Of a stretch of 28,187 bases of DNA, positions 7,578-15,704 are shown piece by piece. The notes beneath the pieces were generated by a model, which saw only the letters and a list, made by a program, of their open reading frames with translations, was not told the origin of the DNA and did not search any database. Source of the DNA: an uncultured bacterium (GTDB taxonomy: Bacteria > Actinomycetota > Actinomycetes > S36-B12). Numbering within the stretch: the first letter of the stretch is position 1; each line of letters opens with the position of its first letter. Both the position numbers and the translations under genes were made by a program. The stretch covers positions 1 through 28,187 of the forward strand of contig CAIVQM010000063.1 of assembly GCA_903908025.1 (NCBI GenBank), read 5' to 3'.

Positions 7578-8497
7578 TGGACCTCCTCTCGGCCGTGCCG
7601 GCAGGAGCCAAGGCGCTGATGTCGCCAGCGGGCATCCTCGGGGTCGCCGTCGAGGGAGTGTGGGTCAGCCTCCACCTCGCGCTGTACCCGTGGGGGCTCC
7701 TTGAGGATCGGCTCGACGAGGCCTCGCACATGGGGGTCTCTCACCTGTCTCCGGCCCAGCGTGGCCTGATCATCGGTGATGTCGAGGCGGCGGGAACGCC
7801 GATCATCCTGGTGCACGGAGTCATCGACAATCGCAGCATCTTCACGCTGCTCCGCCGGTCACTGCGCCGTCGTGGTTTCGGCCGTACCTACGCCCTGAAC
7901 TACTCACCCTTCACTGACGACATCACCGATGTGGCACAACGCCTCGGGATCCTGATCGAGGAGGTCTGCGAGCAGACCGGCTACGAGCGCGTCCACATCA
8001 TCGGACATTCGATGGGCGGACTCATCGCGCGCTACTACGTCCAGCGCCTCGGTGGCGATGCACATGTCCACACCGTCTGCACTCTCGGCACCCCGCACTC
8101 CGGCAGCGTGCCCGCCCAGTTCGTGCCCTGGCCGGTGATCCGTCAGATGCGCACCAATAGCGACATCATTCGCGAGCTCGCCGAGCCTGCCCCCGGCTGC
8201 CGCACGCGGTTCATCGCCATCTGGTCAGACCTCGACCAACTCGTGCTCCCACAGCGAAATGCCCGCATCCTGCACCCCGATCTTCGAGCCCGCAACGTGT
8301 TCATCCGCGGGATCGGCCATATGTCCCTTCCCGTCGACCGACGGGTAGTGAACGAGATCTCGATGGCGCTCGCCCAACTCGACCACGATGGCTCGCTGCT
8401 GTCGTCCGGGGTGACGTCGATCGACAGCACTCCCGCGTGGCCCAGCCGTCGAGTCGAACCGGATGGTCGTGAAACCCGCGATATCGAGGTGGTTTGA
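7577..8497 (+). CDS. Alpha/beta-hydrolase, triacylglycerol lipase-like, 306 aa
   Basis: An alpha/beta-hydrolase of the bacterial lipase group. The oxyanion segment is IILVHGVIDNRSIF (residues 76-89), the nucleophile elbow GHSMGG places the catalytic serine at Ser145, the acid is likely Asp218 or Asp220 in WSDLDQLV, and the histidine is His248 (RGIGHMSL). LGTPHSGS is a further family hallmark. There is no clear cleavable signal peptide, although residues 18-40 are hydrophobic and could associate with the membrane. The substrate is probably a lipid ester, but this is inference from family. The end of the coding sequence and its stop codon lie within a long hairpin shared with the convergent pcrA gene. 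Confidence 0.85.
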   Translation: MDLLSAVPAGAKALMSPAGILGVAVEGVWVSLHLALYPWGLLEDRLDEASHMGVSHLSPAQRGLIIGDVEAAGTPIILVHGVIDNRSIFTLLRRSLRRRGFGRTYALNYSPFTDDITDVAQRLGILIEEVCEQTGYERVHIIGHSMGGLIARYYVQRLGGDAHVHTVCTLGTPHSGSVPAQFVPWPVIRQMRTNSDIIRELAEPAPGCRTRFIAIWSDLDQLVLPQRNARILHPDLRARNVFIRGIGHMSLPVDRRVVNEISMALAQLDHDGSLLSSGVTSIDSTPAWPSRRVEPDGRETRDIEVV

Positions 8498-8516
8498 CGA
8501 CCATCCGGTTCGACTC
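8451..8516. terminator. Long bidirectional hairpin between the lipase and pcrA genes
   Basis: A perfect 20-base inverted repeat pairs 8451-8470 with 8497-8516. After one mismatch, five further pairs (8472-8476 with 8491-8495) extend it, leaving a 14-base loop (8477-8490) that contains the palindrome CGATATCG. The left arm lies in the last codons of the lipase gene, whose TGA (8495-8497) touches the right arm; the hairpin ends 7 bases before the pcrA stop. There is no U-tract on either side, which is common for actinobacterial terminators. Confidence 0.7.
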
Positions 8517-8523
8517 AGCGGAG

Positions 8524-10794
8524 CTAGAGCTTCTCGACGGGGGCGTACCGCAGCAGCAGCCGCTTGACGCCGGCCGAGCCGAAGTCGATGGTCGCCTCGG
8601 TCTTGTCGCCCGATCCGGACGTCGAGATGACCGTGCCCAGCCCGAACTTCTGGTGGGTGACCCGTTCGCCGGCAGCGAGTGACATCACCGGTCCGGTGCT
8701 GACGATCCGATCACCGAGGCGCAGAGCCGCGCTGCTGCTGCTCGGCGACGAGCCATAGCCGCCCGACAGCGGACTGCGGCCCACCGGCTCCTCCCGACGC
8801 CACTCGACCACCTCATCGGGGATCTCCTCGAGGAACCGGGACGGCGGATTGAACGCGGGCGTACCCCAGGCGGAACGCAGCATCGACCGGGTCACGTACA
8901 GGCGCTGCCGGGCCCGCGTGATGCCCACGTATGCCAGCCGACGCTCCTCCTCCAGTTCGCGCGAGTCACCCAGCGAGCGCATGTGCGGGAAGACGCCGTC
9001 CTCCATCCCGGTGAGGAACACGACGGGGAACTCCAGCCCCTTCGCCGTGTGCAGTGTCATGAGCGTGACGACACCACCGGTGTCGTCGCCATCGGGGATG
9101 TCGTCAGAGTCGGCAACGAGCGAGACCCGCTCGAGGAAGTCGGTGAGCGACCCCTCGGGGTTCTCAGTGGCGAACTCCTGCGCGACGGACTCCAGTTCGG
9201 CGAGGTTCTCGATCCGGGTCTCGTCCTGCGGGTCGGTCGATGACTGCAGCTCCGCCAAGTAGCCACTCTGCTCCAGGACCGCCTGCAGCACGGTGGCCGG
9301 ATCAGCCCCGGACTCGACGATCGTGCGGAGGTCGGCCATCAGCGCCACGAACCCCTGAATGCTCGTGAGTGACCGCGTCGCGATACCCGGCGCCTCGGCC
9401 GCCCGTTCGAGTGCCTCGGCGAAGCCGATGCGCTCACGCTGACCGAAGGCCTCGACCATCGCCTCGGCTCGATCGCCGATCCCCCGCTTGGGAGTGTTCA
9501 TGACCCGGCGCAGTGACACCTCGTCGGCGGGGTTGGCCAGCGCCCGCAGATAGGCGATCGCATCCCGGACCTCACGGCGCTCGTAGAAGCGGGTGCCTCC
9601 GACGACGCGGTACGGCAGGCCCACGCGGATGAAGATCTCCTCCACCGAACGTGACTGCGCGTTGGTGCGGTAGAAGACGGCGACATCAGACGGCTTGAAG
9701 CCCTCGTCGTCGCCGAGCCGGTCGATCTCGTTGGCAATGAACGAAGCCTCGTCGTGCTCGTCGTCAGCGACGTAGGCAACGATCGGCTTGCCCGGGCCGG
9801 CATCCGTCCAGAGCTTCTTCTCCCGCCGGCTCGCATTGCGGGCGATAACCGCGTTCGCGGCCGTCAGGATGGTCTGCGTGGACCTGTAGTTCTGCTCGAG
9901 CATGATCGTCGTGGCGTTGGGATAGTCGCGCTCGAACTCCTCGATGTTGCGGATCGTCGCACCGCGGAAGGCATAGATCGACTGGTCTGCGTCGCCGACG
10001 ACGCACAACTGCCCCGGCGGCAGGTCGGGCGTTGCCGTGCCGACCAGCTCCTTGATCAGGATGTACTGCGCGTGGTTGGTGTCCTGATACTCGTCGACCA
10101 TCACATGACGGAAGCGACGGCGGTAGTGCTCAGCGACATCCGGAAAGAGCTGCAGGACCGCGACCGTGCTGGAGATCAGGTCGTCGAAGTCGAACGCGTT
10201 CGCCCGCCGCAGCCGACGCTGGTACTCGCCATAGGCCTCGGCAAGGAGCTCCTCCATGTGATTGGCCGTCCGGCTGGAGTACGTCTCATGGTCGATGAGC
10301 TCGTTCTTCAGGTTCGATACCTGGCCGAGGAAGGACCGGGGAGTGAACTTCTTCGGATCCAGGCTTAGATCGCGGATGACCATCGACATCAGTCGCAGGG
10401 AGTCGGCCTGGTCGTAGATCGTGAACGTGCTACTGACATCCAGCCGCGATGATTCACTGCGCAGGATGCGCACGCATGCGCTGTGGAATGTCGAGACCCA
10501 CATCGCTCGCGCCCGGGACCCGACGAGCTCGGAGACCCGCTCCTTCATCTCGCCGGCGGCCTTGTTGGTGAACGTGATCGCGAGGATCTGACCGGGCTGG
10601 GCATCGCCCGTGGCCAGCAGATGCGCAACACGTCGGGTCAGTACGCGGGTCTTGCCCGAGCCCGCTCCGGCCACAATCAGCAGGGGTCCGCCACGGTGCT
10701 CAACGGCTGCCCGCTGCGACGGGTTGAGATCGTCGACGAGCCGGCCGATCGCTGGGGAGGTGCCCACGTCGAAAGTCATCTGGGCGTCGCTCAC
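8524..10794 (-). CDS. pcrA: ATP-dependent DNA helicase UvrD/PcrA, 756 aa
   Basis: A superfamily 1A 3'-5' DNA helicase involved in nucleotide excision repair and replication-conflict resolution. Motifs appear in order: Q motif LNPSQRAAV (23-31), Walker A GAGSGKT (43-49), motif Ia AITFTNKAAGEM, Walker B VDEYQDTN, motif III VGDADQSIYAFRGA, motif IV QNYRST, motif V VTLMTLHTAKGLEFPVVFL and motif VI YVGITRARQRLY. The C-terminus (ERVTHQKFGLGTVIS...) is the Tudor-like RNA-polymerase-binding domain typical of PcrA/UvrD1. Full length. GTG 10794 is chosen because TAGGAT ends 6 bases upstream, the leaderless arrangement; an internal ATG at 10779 is the alternative. Confidence 0.95.
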   Translation of the reverse strand: MSDAQMTFDVGTSPAIGRLVDDLNPSQRAAVEHRGGPLLIVAGAGSGKTRVLTRRVAHLLATGDAQPGQILAITFTNKAAGEMKERVSELVGSRARAMWVSTFHSACVRILRSESSRLDVSSTFTIYDQADSLRLMSMVIRDLSLDPKKFTPRSFLGQVSNLKNELIDHETYSSRTANHMEELLAEAYGEYQRRLRRANAFDFDDLISSTVAVLQLFPDVAEHYRRRFRHVMVDEYQDTNHAQYILIKELVGTATPDLPPGQLCVVGDADQSIYAFRGATIRNIEEFERDYPNATTIMLEQNYRSTQTILTAANAVIARNASRREKKLWTDAGPGKPIVAYVADDEHDEASFIANEIDRLGDDEGFKPSDVAVFYRTNAQSRSVEEIFIRVGLPYRVVGGTRFYERREVRDAIAYLRALANPADEVSLRRVMNTPKRGIGDRAEAMVEAFGQRERIGFAEALERAAEAPGIATRSLTSIQGFVALMADLRTIVESGADPATVLQAVLEQSGYLAELQSSTDPQDETRIENLAELESVAQEFATENPEGSLTDFLERVSLVADSDDIPDGDDTGGVVTLMTLHTAKGLEFPVVFLTGMEDGVFPHMRSLGDSRELEEERRLAYVGITRARQRLYVTRSMLRSAWGTPAFNPPSRFLEEIPDEVVEWRREEPVGRSPLSGGYGSSPSSSSAALRLGDRIVSTGPVMSLAAGERVTHQKFGLGTVISTSGSGDKTEATIDFGSAGVKRLLLRYAPVEKL

Positions 10795-10800
10795 CCCAGC

Positions 10801-10806
10801 ATCCTA
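10801..10806 (-). promoter_or_regulatory. -10 element of pcrA (leaderless start)
   Basis: TAGGAT on the minus strand, 6 bases before the GTG at 10794. It lies in the 50-base gap after the secreted M15-like gene and supports GTG over the internal ATG. Confidence 0.5.
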
Positions 10807-10844
10807 GGCAGCCGGGATGACAGGTCCCCGCGCGTGCCGCTCGA

Positions 10845-12872
10845 CTAGCGGTGGATCCAGCCCACGATGCTCACCCGCGCCCTGGCGGGCGCGGATGCCG
10901 CAACGACGATCTTGCCGTCCGTGCCGACCTCGGCAACGACCAGGCTCGTGTAGCGCTTTCCCGGCACGATCGATGCCGAACGGGTACCGGGGGCGGTGCC
11001 GTCGAGTCCGTAGATCTTCAGGTTGCCCGCGTCTGCACCCAGCCCCTTCGACTCGACCCGCAGGATCACACCAGAGACCTTCCTGCCCCTGCGGGGCAGA
11101 CCGGCCAGCCCCGTCACGGGACCGATCACCAACGGCGCCGTAGCATCCAGCTTCGCCTTCACGATGCGGGTCGCCGGAGCACTATGAACCTTGATGGCCT
11201 TGGCATTCAGCGCATACCCGAGGACTTCGACTCGCAACTGGACGGCCGCCCTCTTCGACGTGATGAAGGTGACCTGCCCACCGGCCATCGGCACGACCAT
11301 CACGGCCGACCGCACGCCACGCTTGGGGAATGCGAACGTCGCCGTGGCGTCCTTGTCGCTTACCCCGATCCGCAGGTTCCCGCGCTTGGTCGCTTCGCGG
11401 GTCGTGATGAGCACCAGCGCCGACGTGGCTTCGCCCGGCACGCCGGCAAGGCCAACGACGCGCGCCTCGCCCGGTTGGAGGGCGCCCTGAGCAGACGACT
11501 CGTATCCCACATCGGAGCCGATGGAGATGAACTCGTCCACCGGGTCCGGCTTGAAGGTGCCGCTGGGCGCCGGGGCGGGCGCTGGCGCAGGAGCAGGAGC
11601 AGGGGCCGCAGCGACCGGCGGTGGCTCGTCGCCCATCGGCATGGCCGCACCGGGGATGGCATCGGTGGTGTTAGGGACATCGCCTGGCGGGTAGTAGCCC
11701 ACCACATCGACCGACAGGTCCGTCGCTCCCGCTGACGTCGCGAGGGCGATCGTGCCGTCGGACGCGACCGGAACGATGGCAGTGCCGCTGGCATCCATGT
11801 TCATGGGCACCTTGGCGACGATCTGGCTCTTCGACTGGCCGGGTGCCCAGATGCGCACATTGGCTGGGGCATTCGAGCCCATCGCTGTGACCTGTACGGC
11901 GACCGCGGCGACGCCCGTCTCCGGGATGCCGCCCTGGCCGGTGACCTTGGCATAGACACGATGACTGTCGCCGCTCCAACGGTCCTGCTGGATTCGGCAC
12001 CGCTCGGGAACGCCCACGGCCTTGCGGGTGCCCAGCACATGCACCGGAGCGATCGCGATCACGTCGGCCGCGCGGCCACCTTCTGGCGTGCTCGCACCGC
12101 TGCGCGCCGGCTTGCAGTAGGGACCGTCCATCGCGGTGCCATCCCAGAAGGAGGTGCGGCCGCTCGCCCCGTCCCAGGTGAACGAGATATGGATGTGATT
12201 GCGGTGGCACGTTGTGTCCATGCCCTCCGAGGGAGTCGCGAAGCAGCCCTTGAGTTCCGTCCAGCCGCGCTTGATGTCGTAACCGCGCCAGATCCGGTCG
12301 TTCCAGCCGATGTACATGACGCCCAGCCGCATGGCATTGCCGTAGGGGACCCCGAACTGGTCCGGGCCGAGCAGCCACGCGAGGAAGGTCTCGGCATTGG
12401 CTCGTGATTGGGGGCCGCGGACGCTCGTCATCCAGTCGAGGGCCCGGCCCTCCTTGTGCTCGCTCTGGCCGCCGATATCGCACGCCCGCGGGATCCAGAC
12501 CGTCTGGTCGGCACCATATGTCGCCTTGATCAGGTCGGCGAGCTTCTGGGTGCCGGCCTTCGGGGTCGGGTCGCACTGGCCCTGGCCCTCATAGGTCGGC
12601 GAGACGTCGTAGCCCTCGGGCAGCGGCTGCGCGATCGCGGGCACGGCTGCCGGTGGCAGGCCGGTGCCGGGGACGGGGGGCCCAGCGGCCTCGCCTGTCC
12701 ACGTCGACGGCTGCCAGGCGTCGGCCCCAGTCCGGGCATCCGCGCTCATCGGCAGCGCCAGCGCCACACCCGCAATCAGGGAGAGGCTGACCAGCCCGAT
12801 CAGGGCACGGCTGCTCGACCGCGCGCGGACGCGCGAAGTCGAGGCACGGTGCCCGTGCCGGTGGGGAAGCAC
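10845..12872 (-). CDS. Secreted VanY/M15-like protein with three C-terminal beta-rich repeats, 675 aa
   Basis: The N-terminus is long and basic, followed by a hydrophobic core (ALIGLVSLSLIAGVALAL) and a likely cleavage site after ADA at about residue 46, so the protein is exported. Residues about 95-255 form an M15/VanY-type domain with the metal motif SxHxxGxAxD (Ser137, His139, Gly142, Ala144, Asp146) and a second element NHIHIS (His226, His228); this resembles the ARB_07466-like group. Four or more cysteines suggest disulfides. Three diverged copies of a roughly 70-90-residue beta-rich module follow (about 321-394, 482-554 and 598-673), each ending in a VxVxGY/W-like strand. An alanine-proline linker (about 422-436) separates copies one and two. 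A role in peptidoglycan or cell-surface binding is likely; peptidase activity is unproven. GTG 12872 has CAGAGT 6 bases upstream; later GTG starts are possible. Confidence 0.8.
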   Translation of the reverse strand: MLPHRHGHRASTSRVRARSSSRALIGLVSLSLIAGVALALPMSADARTGADAWQPSTWTGEAAGPPVPGTGLPPAAVPAIAQPLPEGYDVSPTYEGQGQCDPTPKAGTQKLADLIKATYGADQTVWIPRACDIGGQSEHKEGRALDWMTSVRGPQSRANAETFLAWLLGPDQFGVPYGNAMRLGVMYIGWNDRIWRGYDIKRGWTELKGCFATPSEGMDTTCHRNHIHISFTWDGASGRTSFWDGTAMDGPYCKPARSGASTPEGGRAADVIAIAPVHVLGTRKAVGVPERCRIQQDRWSGDSHRVYAKVTGQGGIPETGVAAVAVQVTAMGSNAPANVRIWAPGQSKSQIVAKVPMNMDASGTAIVPVASDGTIALATSAGATDLSVDVVGYYPPGDVPNTTDAIPGAAMPMGDEPPPVAAAPAPAPAPAPAPAPSGTFKPDPVDEFISIGSDVGYESSAQGALQPGEARVVGLAGVPGEATSALVLITTREATKRGNLRIGVSDKDATATFAFPKRGVRSAVMVVPMAGGQVTFITSKRAAVQLRVEVLGYALNAKAIKVHSAPATRIVKAKLDATAPLVIGPVTGLAGLPRRGRKVSGVILRVESKGLGADAGNLKIYGLDGTAPGTRSASIVPGKRYTSLVVAEVGTDGKIVVAASAPARARVSIVGWIHR

Positions 12873-12959
12873 GGGCCTACTCTGTCACGGAAGTGACGGG
12901 TGTGGCGACTGCGCCGCGTGGGAATCTACCGATAAAGCGGGCAAAACGGCCATCGAAGG

Positions 12960-14096
12960 CTAAGCCCGCGAGCCACCCACCCAGGACCGCGCCCAGCGTG
13001 CCCACGATGGCACCGGCCGCGTCGTCCGACCCGAAGGCTGGCTGCCCTGCAGGGCGCCCAGCATCGCCGCGATCGCCCCGTCGACCGGGAGCTCGGCCGC
13101 GTCGTCGGTCGCGTCCTGCGGCCCCGTCATCAACTCACGCAGCACCGCCGGATCACCCACCACCCGCACGCCGGACACCTCGATGCGCGTCACCATCTCG
13201 CCAGCAATCTCCGCTGCCCGGTCCATCGCCCATTGAGGCGTCTGGAGCCGGGCCTCGTCCGGGTCGGGCGCGCGTCCCTCGACCAGGGCCTTGATCATCG
13301 CGGCCTGCACGCGGTTCGGGTAGGCACGCCAACCTTCGGAACCGCCGACGGCGACATTCAGGCGACGCAGGAAGGCGGCCTCGGCCAGGGTCATCGACCG
13401 GTTCGAGACCTCGCCTCGCCGGTCGTAGAGGGTGTCGCGGGGCAGGCCCAGGAGGTCCTCGAAGTTGTGGAAGATGCCCTCACGTTGGCGGTCGTCGACC
13501 ACGACGACGGTGACGCGATCGGCACCCACGATGCCGGCCCACCTCTCCACGAGGTGGTCGTGCCGGTGCCGCCGCCAGAAGATCGTGTTGCGCGTGGCCT
13601 CGTCGTCCTGGAACAGCATTCGCTGCAGCCACGGCAGGTACGGCGTCTCGAATCCGGACTTGAGGTTCTGCTGCCATGCCGATGGCAGGATCCGCCCGAG
13701 GTTGCGCAGCGTCACCACGACCTGCAGTCGCTCAGTCGTCACGTCGTCCGCGATGCGCCGGACCACATCGTCGGCGGACTCGGCGAAGAACTCGCTCGAG
13801 ATCACCGTCGTCCCGGCGTACTCGTGGGCCTGCTTCACGGTGCGGTTCCACAGTGCCGGGTCGGGGGGTCGGGCACCGTCCGTGCGCCACCCCAACGGTC
13901 GGCCCATGACCGAGGATGCGACGTCGCGGTGTGCCATGGATCGGCCGGGGTATCTCACGTCCCAGGTGCCGAGGACATCGCGGCTGTTCGCGAGTGCGGT
14001 CTGGACCGCGGTCGTGCCGGTCTTGTGCACGCCGATGTGCAGCAGCATCGACCCGGGGGTCATGCCAAGACGCGGGGTCCCCGACGTCGAACTCAT
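12960..14096 (-). CDS. Sulfotransferase-like protein, 378 aa
   Basis: A P-loop sulfotransferase-type protein. The 5'-phosphosulfate loop is LLHIGVHKTGTTAVQ with Lys25-Thr-Gly-Thr-Thr29. The later strand VVVTLRNLGRILPSAWQQ corresponds to the 3'-phosphate-binding region. Enzymes of this fold transfer sulfate from PAPS to sugars or lipids; the acceptor is unknown. The open frame extends to 14150, but ATG 14096 has TATTCT ending exactly 6 bases upstream, indicating a leaderless start. The C-terminal 60 residues are low in complexity and rich in A, S, G, W and R. It is divergent from the broken sulfatase across a 137-base gap, at the edge of the surface-glycan region. Confidence 0.8.
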   Translation of the reverse strand: MSSTSGTPRLGMTPGSMLLHIGVHKTGTTAVQTALANSRDVLGTWDVRYPGRSMAHRDVASSVMGRPLGWRTDGARPPDPALWNRTVKQAHEYAGTTVISSEFFAESADDVVRRIADDVTTERLQVVVTLRNLGRILPSAWQQNLKSGFETPYLPWLQRMLFQDDEATRNTIFWRRHRHDHLVERWAGIVGADRVTVVVVDDRQREGIFHNFEDLLGLPRDTLYDRRGEVSNRSMTLAEAAFLRRLNVAVGGSEGWRAYPNRVQAAMIKALVEGRAPDPDEARLQTPQWAMDRAAEIAGEMVTRIEVSGVRVVGDPAVLRELMTGPQDATDDAAELPVDGAIAAMLGALQGSQPSGRTTRPVPSWARWARSWVGGSRA

Positions 14097-14102
14097 CGAC
14101 GC

Positions 14103-14108
14103 AGAATA
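14103..14108 (-). promoter_or_regulatory. -10 element of the sulfotransferase-like gene
   Basis: TATTCT on the minus strand, 6 bases before the ATG at 14096. There is no Shine-Dalgarno between it and the start codon, as expected for a leaderless mRNA. Confidence 0.5.
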
Positions 14109-14233
14109 GCAGCGCGGCACGTGCGGCCTCCCCGCGTCAACAGCCGCCATCGGAGCTCCCAGCCGCCCGCAGCGCGTGGTGTAACCTCATAGGGGCGCCG
14201 ACGGCACCCCCGTCAACAACTTCTGGAGTCTTT

Positions 14234-15704
14234 TTGCCCGACTCACGCCCGCGCCGCCGCGACGTAGCGATAGCCACGTCGCTAGCAGCGGGCATCAGCG
14301 TGATCATCGTCATGGCTGTTCTGGGGATAGCCGTGCAGTCCTCACCCGTCGCACGCGCCAACCCCGGCGAGGCCGCCACCGCATCACCAACCTCCCTCAC
14401 CGCGGTCGTGGATCCGCTGTCCGGCGCCCCGGCCACGCCGTCGACGACGCCCGCGCCATCCGAGGCCGCCTCGGGCAACGGGCAGATCCGCAATGTCGTC
14501 CTACTACTCGCCGACGACCTCGACTGGGCGCTGTTCGATCAGGTCCCCCGACTGGCGGCTCTGAAGGATGCCGGGACCACCCTGACGAACTTCGTGGTGA
14601 CCGAGTCGCTGTGCTGTCCCTCACGAACGTCCTTCACACTGGGCCAGTACGTGCACAACCACAAGGTGGTCTCCAACGTGCCGGAGACCGGCGGCGGCTG
14701 GGAGACGTTCTACCGACTGAAGCACCAGCAGGACTGCCTGCCGACCTGGCTCAGCGCGGCCGGGGTCACCACGGCACACGTGGGCAAGTACCTCAACGGC
14801 TTCCCCGGCCGGAAGCTCGACCCTTCGTTTGTCCCCCCGGCCTGGGACCACTTCGTCACCACCGTGCGCGGTGGCGGCTCGCCGTACGACGGATACGGCT
14901 ACGTGCTGAGCACCGACGGAGTCCTCACCCAGCACAACGGCGGCCGCACCAACTTCCTCGACGACGTCCTGACGGCCGACACGAACGCCTGGCTCGCGAC
15001 CGCGACGGAGCCCTTCTTCCTCGAGTTCGCCTCGTACCTGCCGCATACGCCCGCCCCCGCGGCACTGCGCAACATCGGGTCACGCGCGGGCAGCAGAGCC
15101 CCCATCAGTCCGTCGTTCAACGCCCGTGGCGCCGGCGAACCGGCCTGGCTGAGCTCGCTGCCGCAGATGGGGCCCAAGCGACTGGCAAACCTCGACCAGA
15201 TGTGGACGCGACGGCTGGAGTCCGGAGAGACGCTGGCGGACTCCTTCGACGCGATCATGAGCCAGTTGCGCACGACGGGGCACGCGGACGACACCCTCGT
15301 GATCGTCACCTCGGACAACGGCTATCACCTCGGCACCCACCGCATGCCGTCCGGCAAGCACACCCCTTACCGCGAGGACGCCGTGGCGCACCGGGGTTCT
15401 CACCGAGAGCCTGACGGCCACCCGACCCGGCGACCCGGACTACTCCGACTTCGAGGCGCCGGCCTATCAGGCGCTGCGCACGGAGGACTACCTCTACGTC
15501 TCGTACGGGACGAAGGGCACCGCCCTCTACGACCTGCGTTCGGATCCATCCGAGATGGACAACACCATCGCGTCCGCGGATCCGGCGGTCGTCATGCAAC
15601 TCGCCGCCCAGCTCGACGCCCTGTCGGCGTGCGCCGGACCCTCGTGCCGCGTCGCGGACAGCCTCGCGCCGATCGTCAGTTCGGCATCATCACCGAGCGG
15701 ATGA
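14234..15704 (+). pseudogene. Sulfatase, disrupted by internal deletion and frameshift
   Basis: An alkaline-phosphatase-superfamily sulfatase. TTG 14234 is the likely start, with GGAG 5 bases upstream. An N-terminal signal/anchor helix (about residues 12-34) and a PT/PS-rich linker precede the domain. Metal ligands are in LLLADDLDW (Asp94, Asp95), and the formylglycine motif is LCCPSR with Cys127 as the residue to be converted. SDNGYHLG and GKHTPYREDAV follow. At about 15383 the frame breaks: the next conserved stretch, WRTGVLTESL...YQALRTEDYLYVSYGTKGTALYDLRSDP..., is read in the +1 frame from 15384 to the TGA at 15702-15704. The segment that normally joins these parts (the VPLxVRGPGVP region and the linker after it, perhaps 60-90 residues) is missing, so this is more than a one-base error. 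The 3' end overlaps the convergent GT2-TagF gene by 29 bases. A short GC hairpin (14192-14210) lies in the leader. Confidence 0.85.

Noticed and set aside
8500..8516. Possible tRNA 3' end or attachment-site remnant because of GGTTCGACTC
   Set aside because: There is no acceptor stem, anticodon arm or CCA context. The segment is better explained as one arm of the perfect inverted repeat.
11560..11620. Repeat tract in the secreted protein gene as a mobile or CRISPR-like element
   Set aside because: It simply encodes an alanine-proline linker in frame; there are no spacers or terminal repeats.
14192..14210. Short GC hairpin in the sulfatase leader as an attenuator or riboswitch
   Set aside because: Only eight pairs with one mismatch and a three-base loop, without other conserved elements; easily expected by chance in GC-rich DNA.
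15384..15704. Programmed +1 frameshift in the sulfatase
   Set aside because: No slippery sequence or stalling element is visible, and a conserved internal region is missing, so shifting the frame would not restore a normal enzyme.
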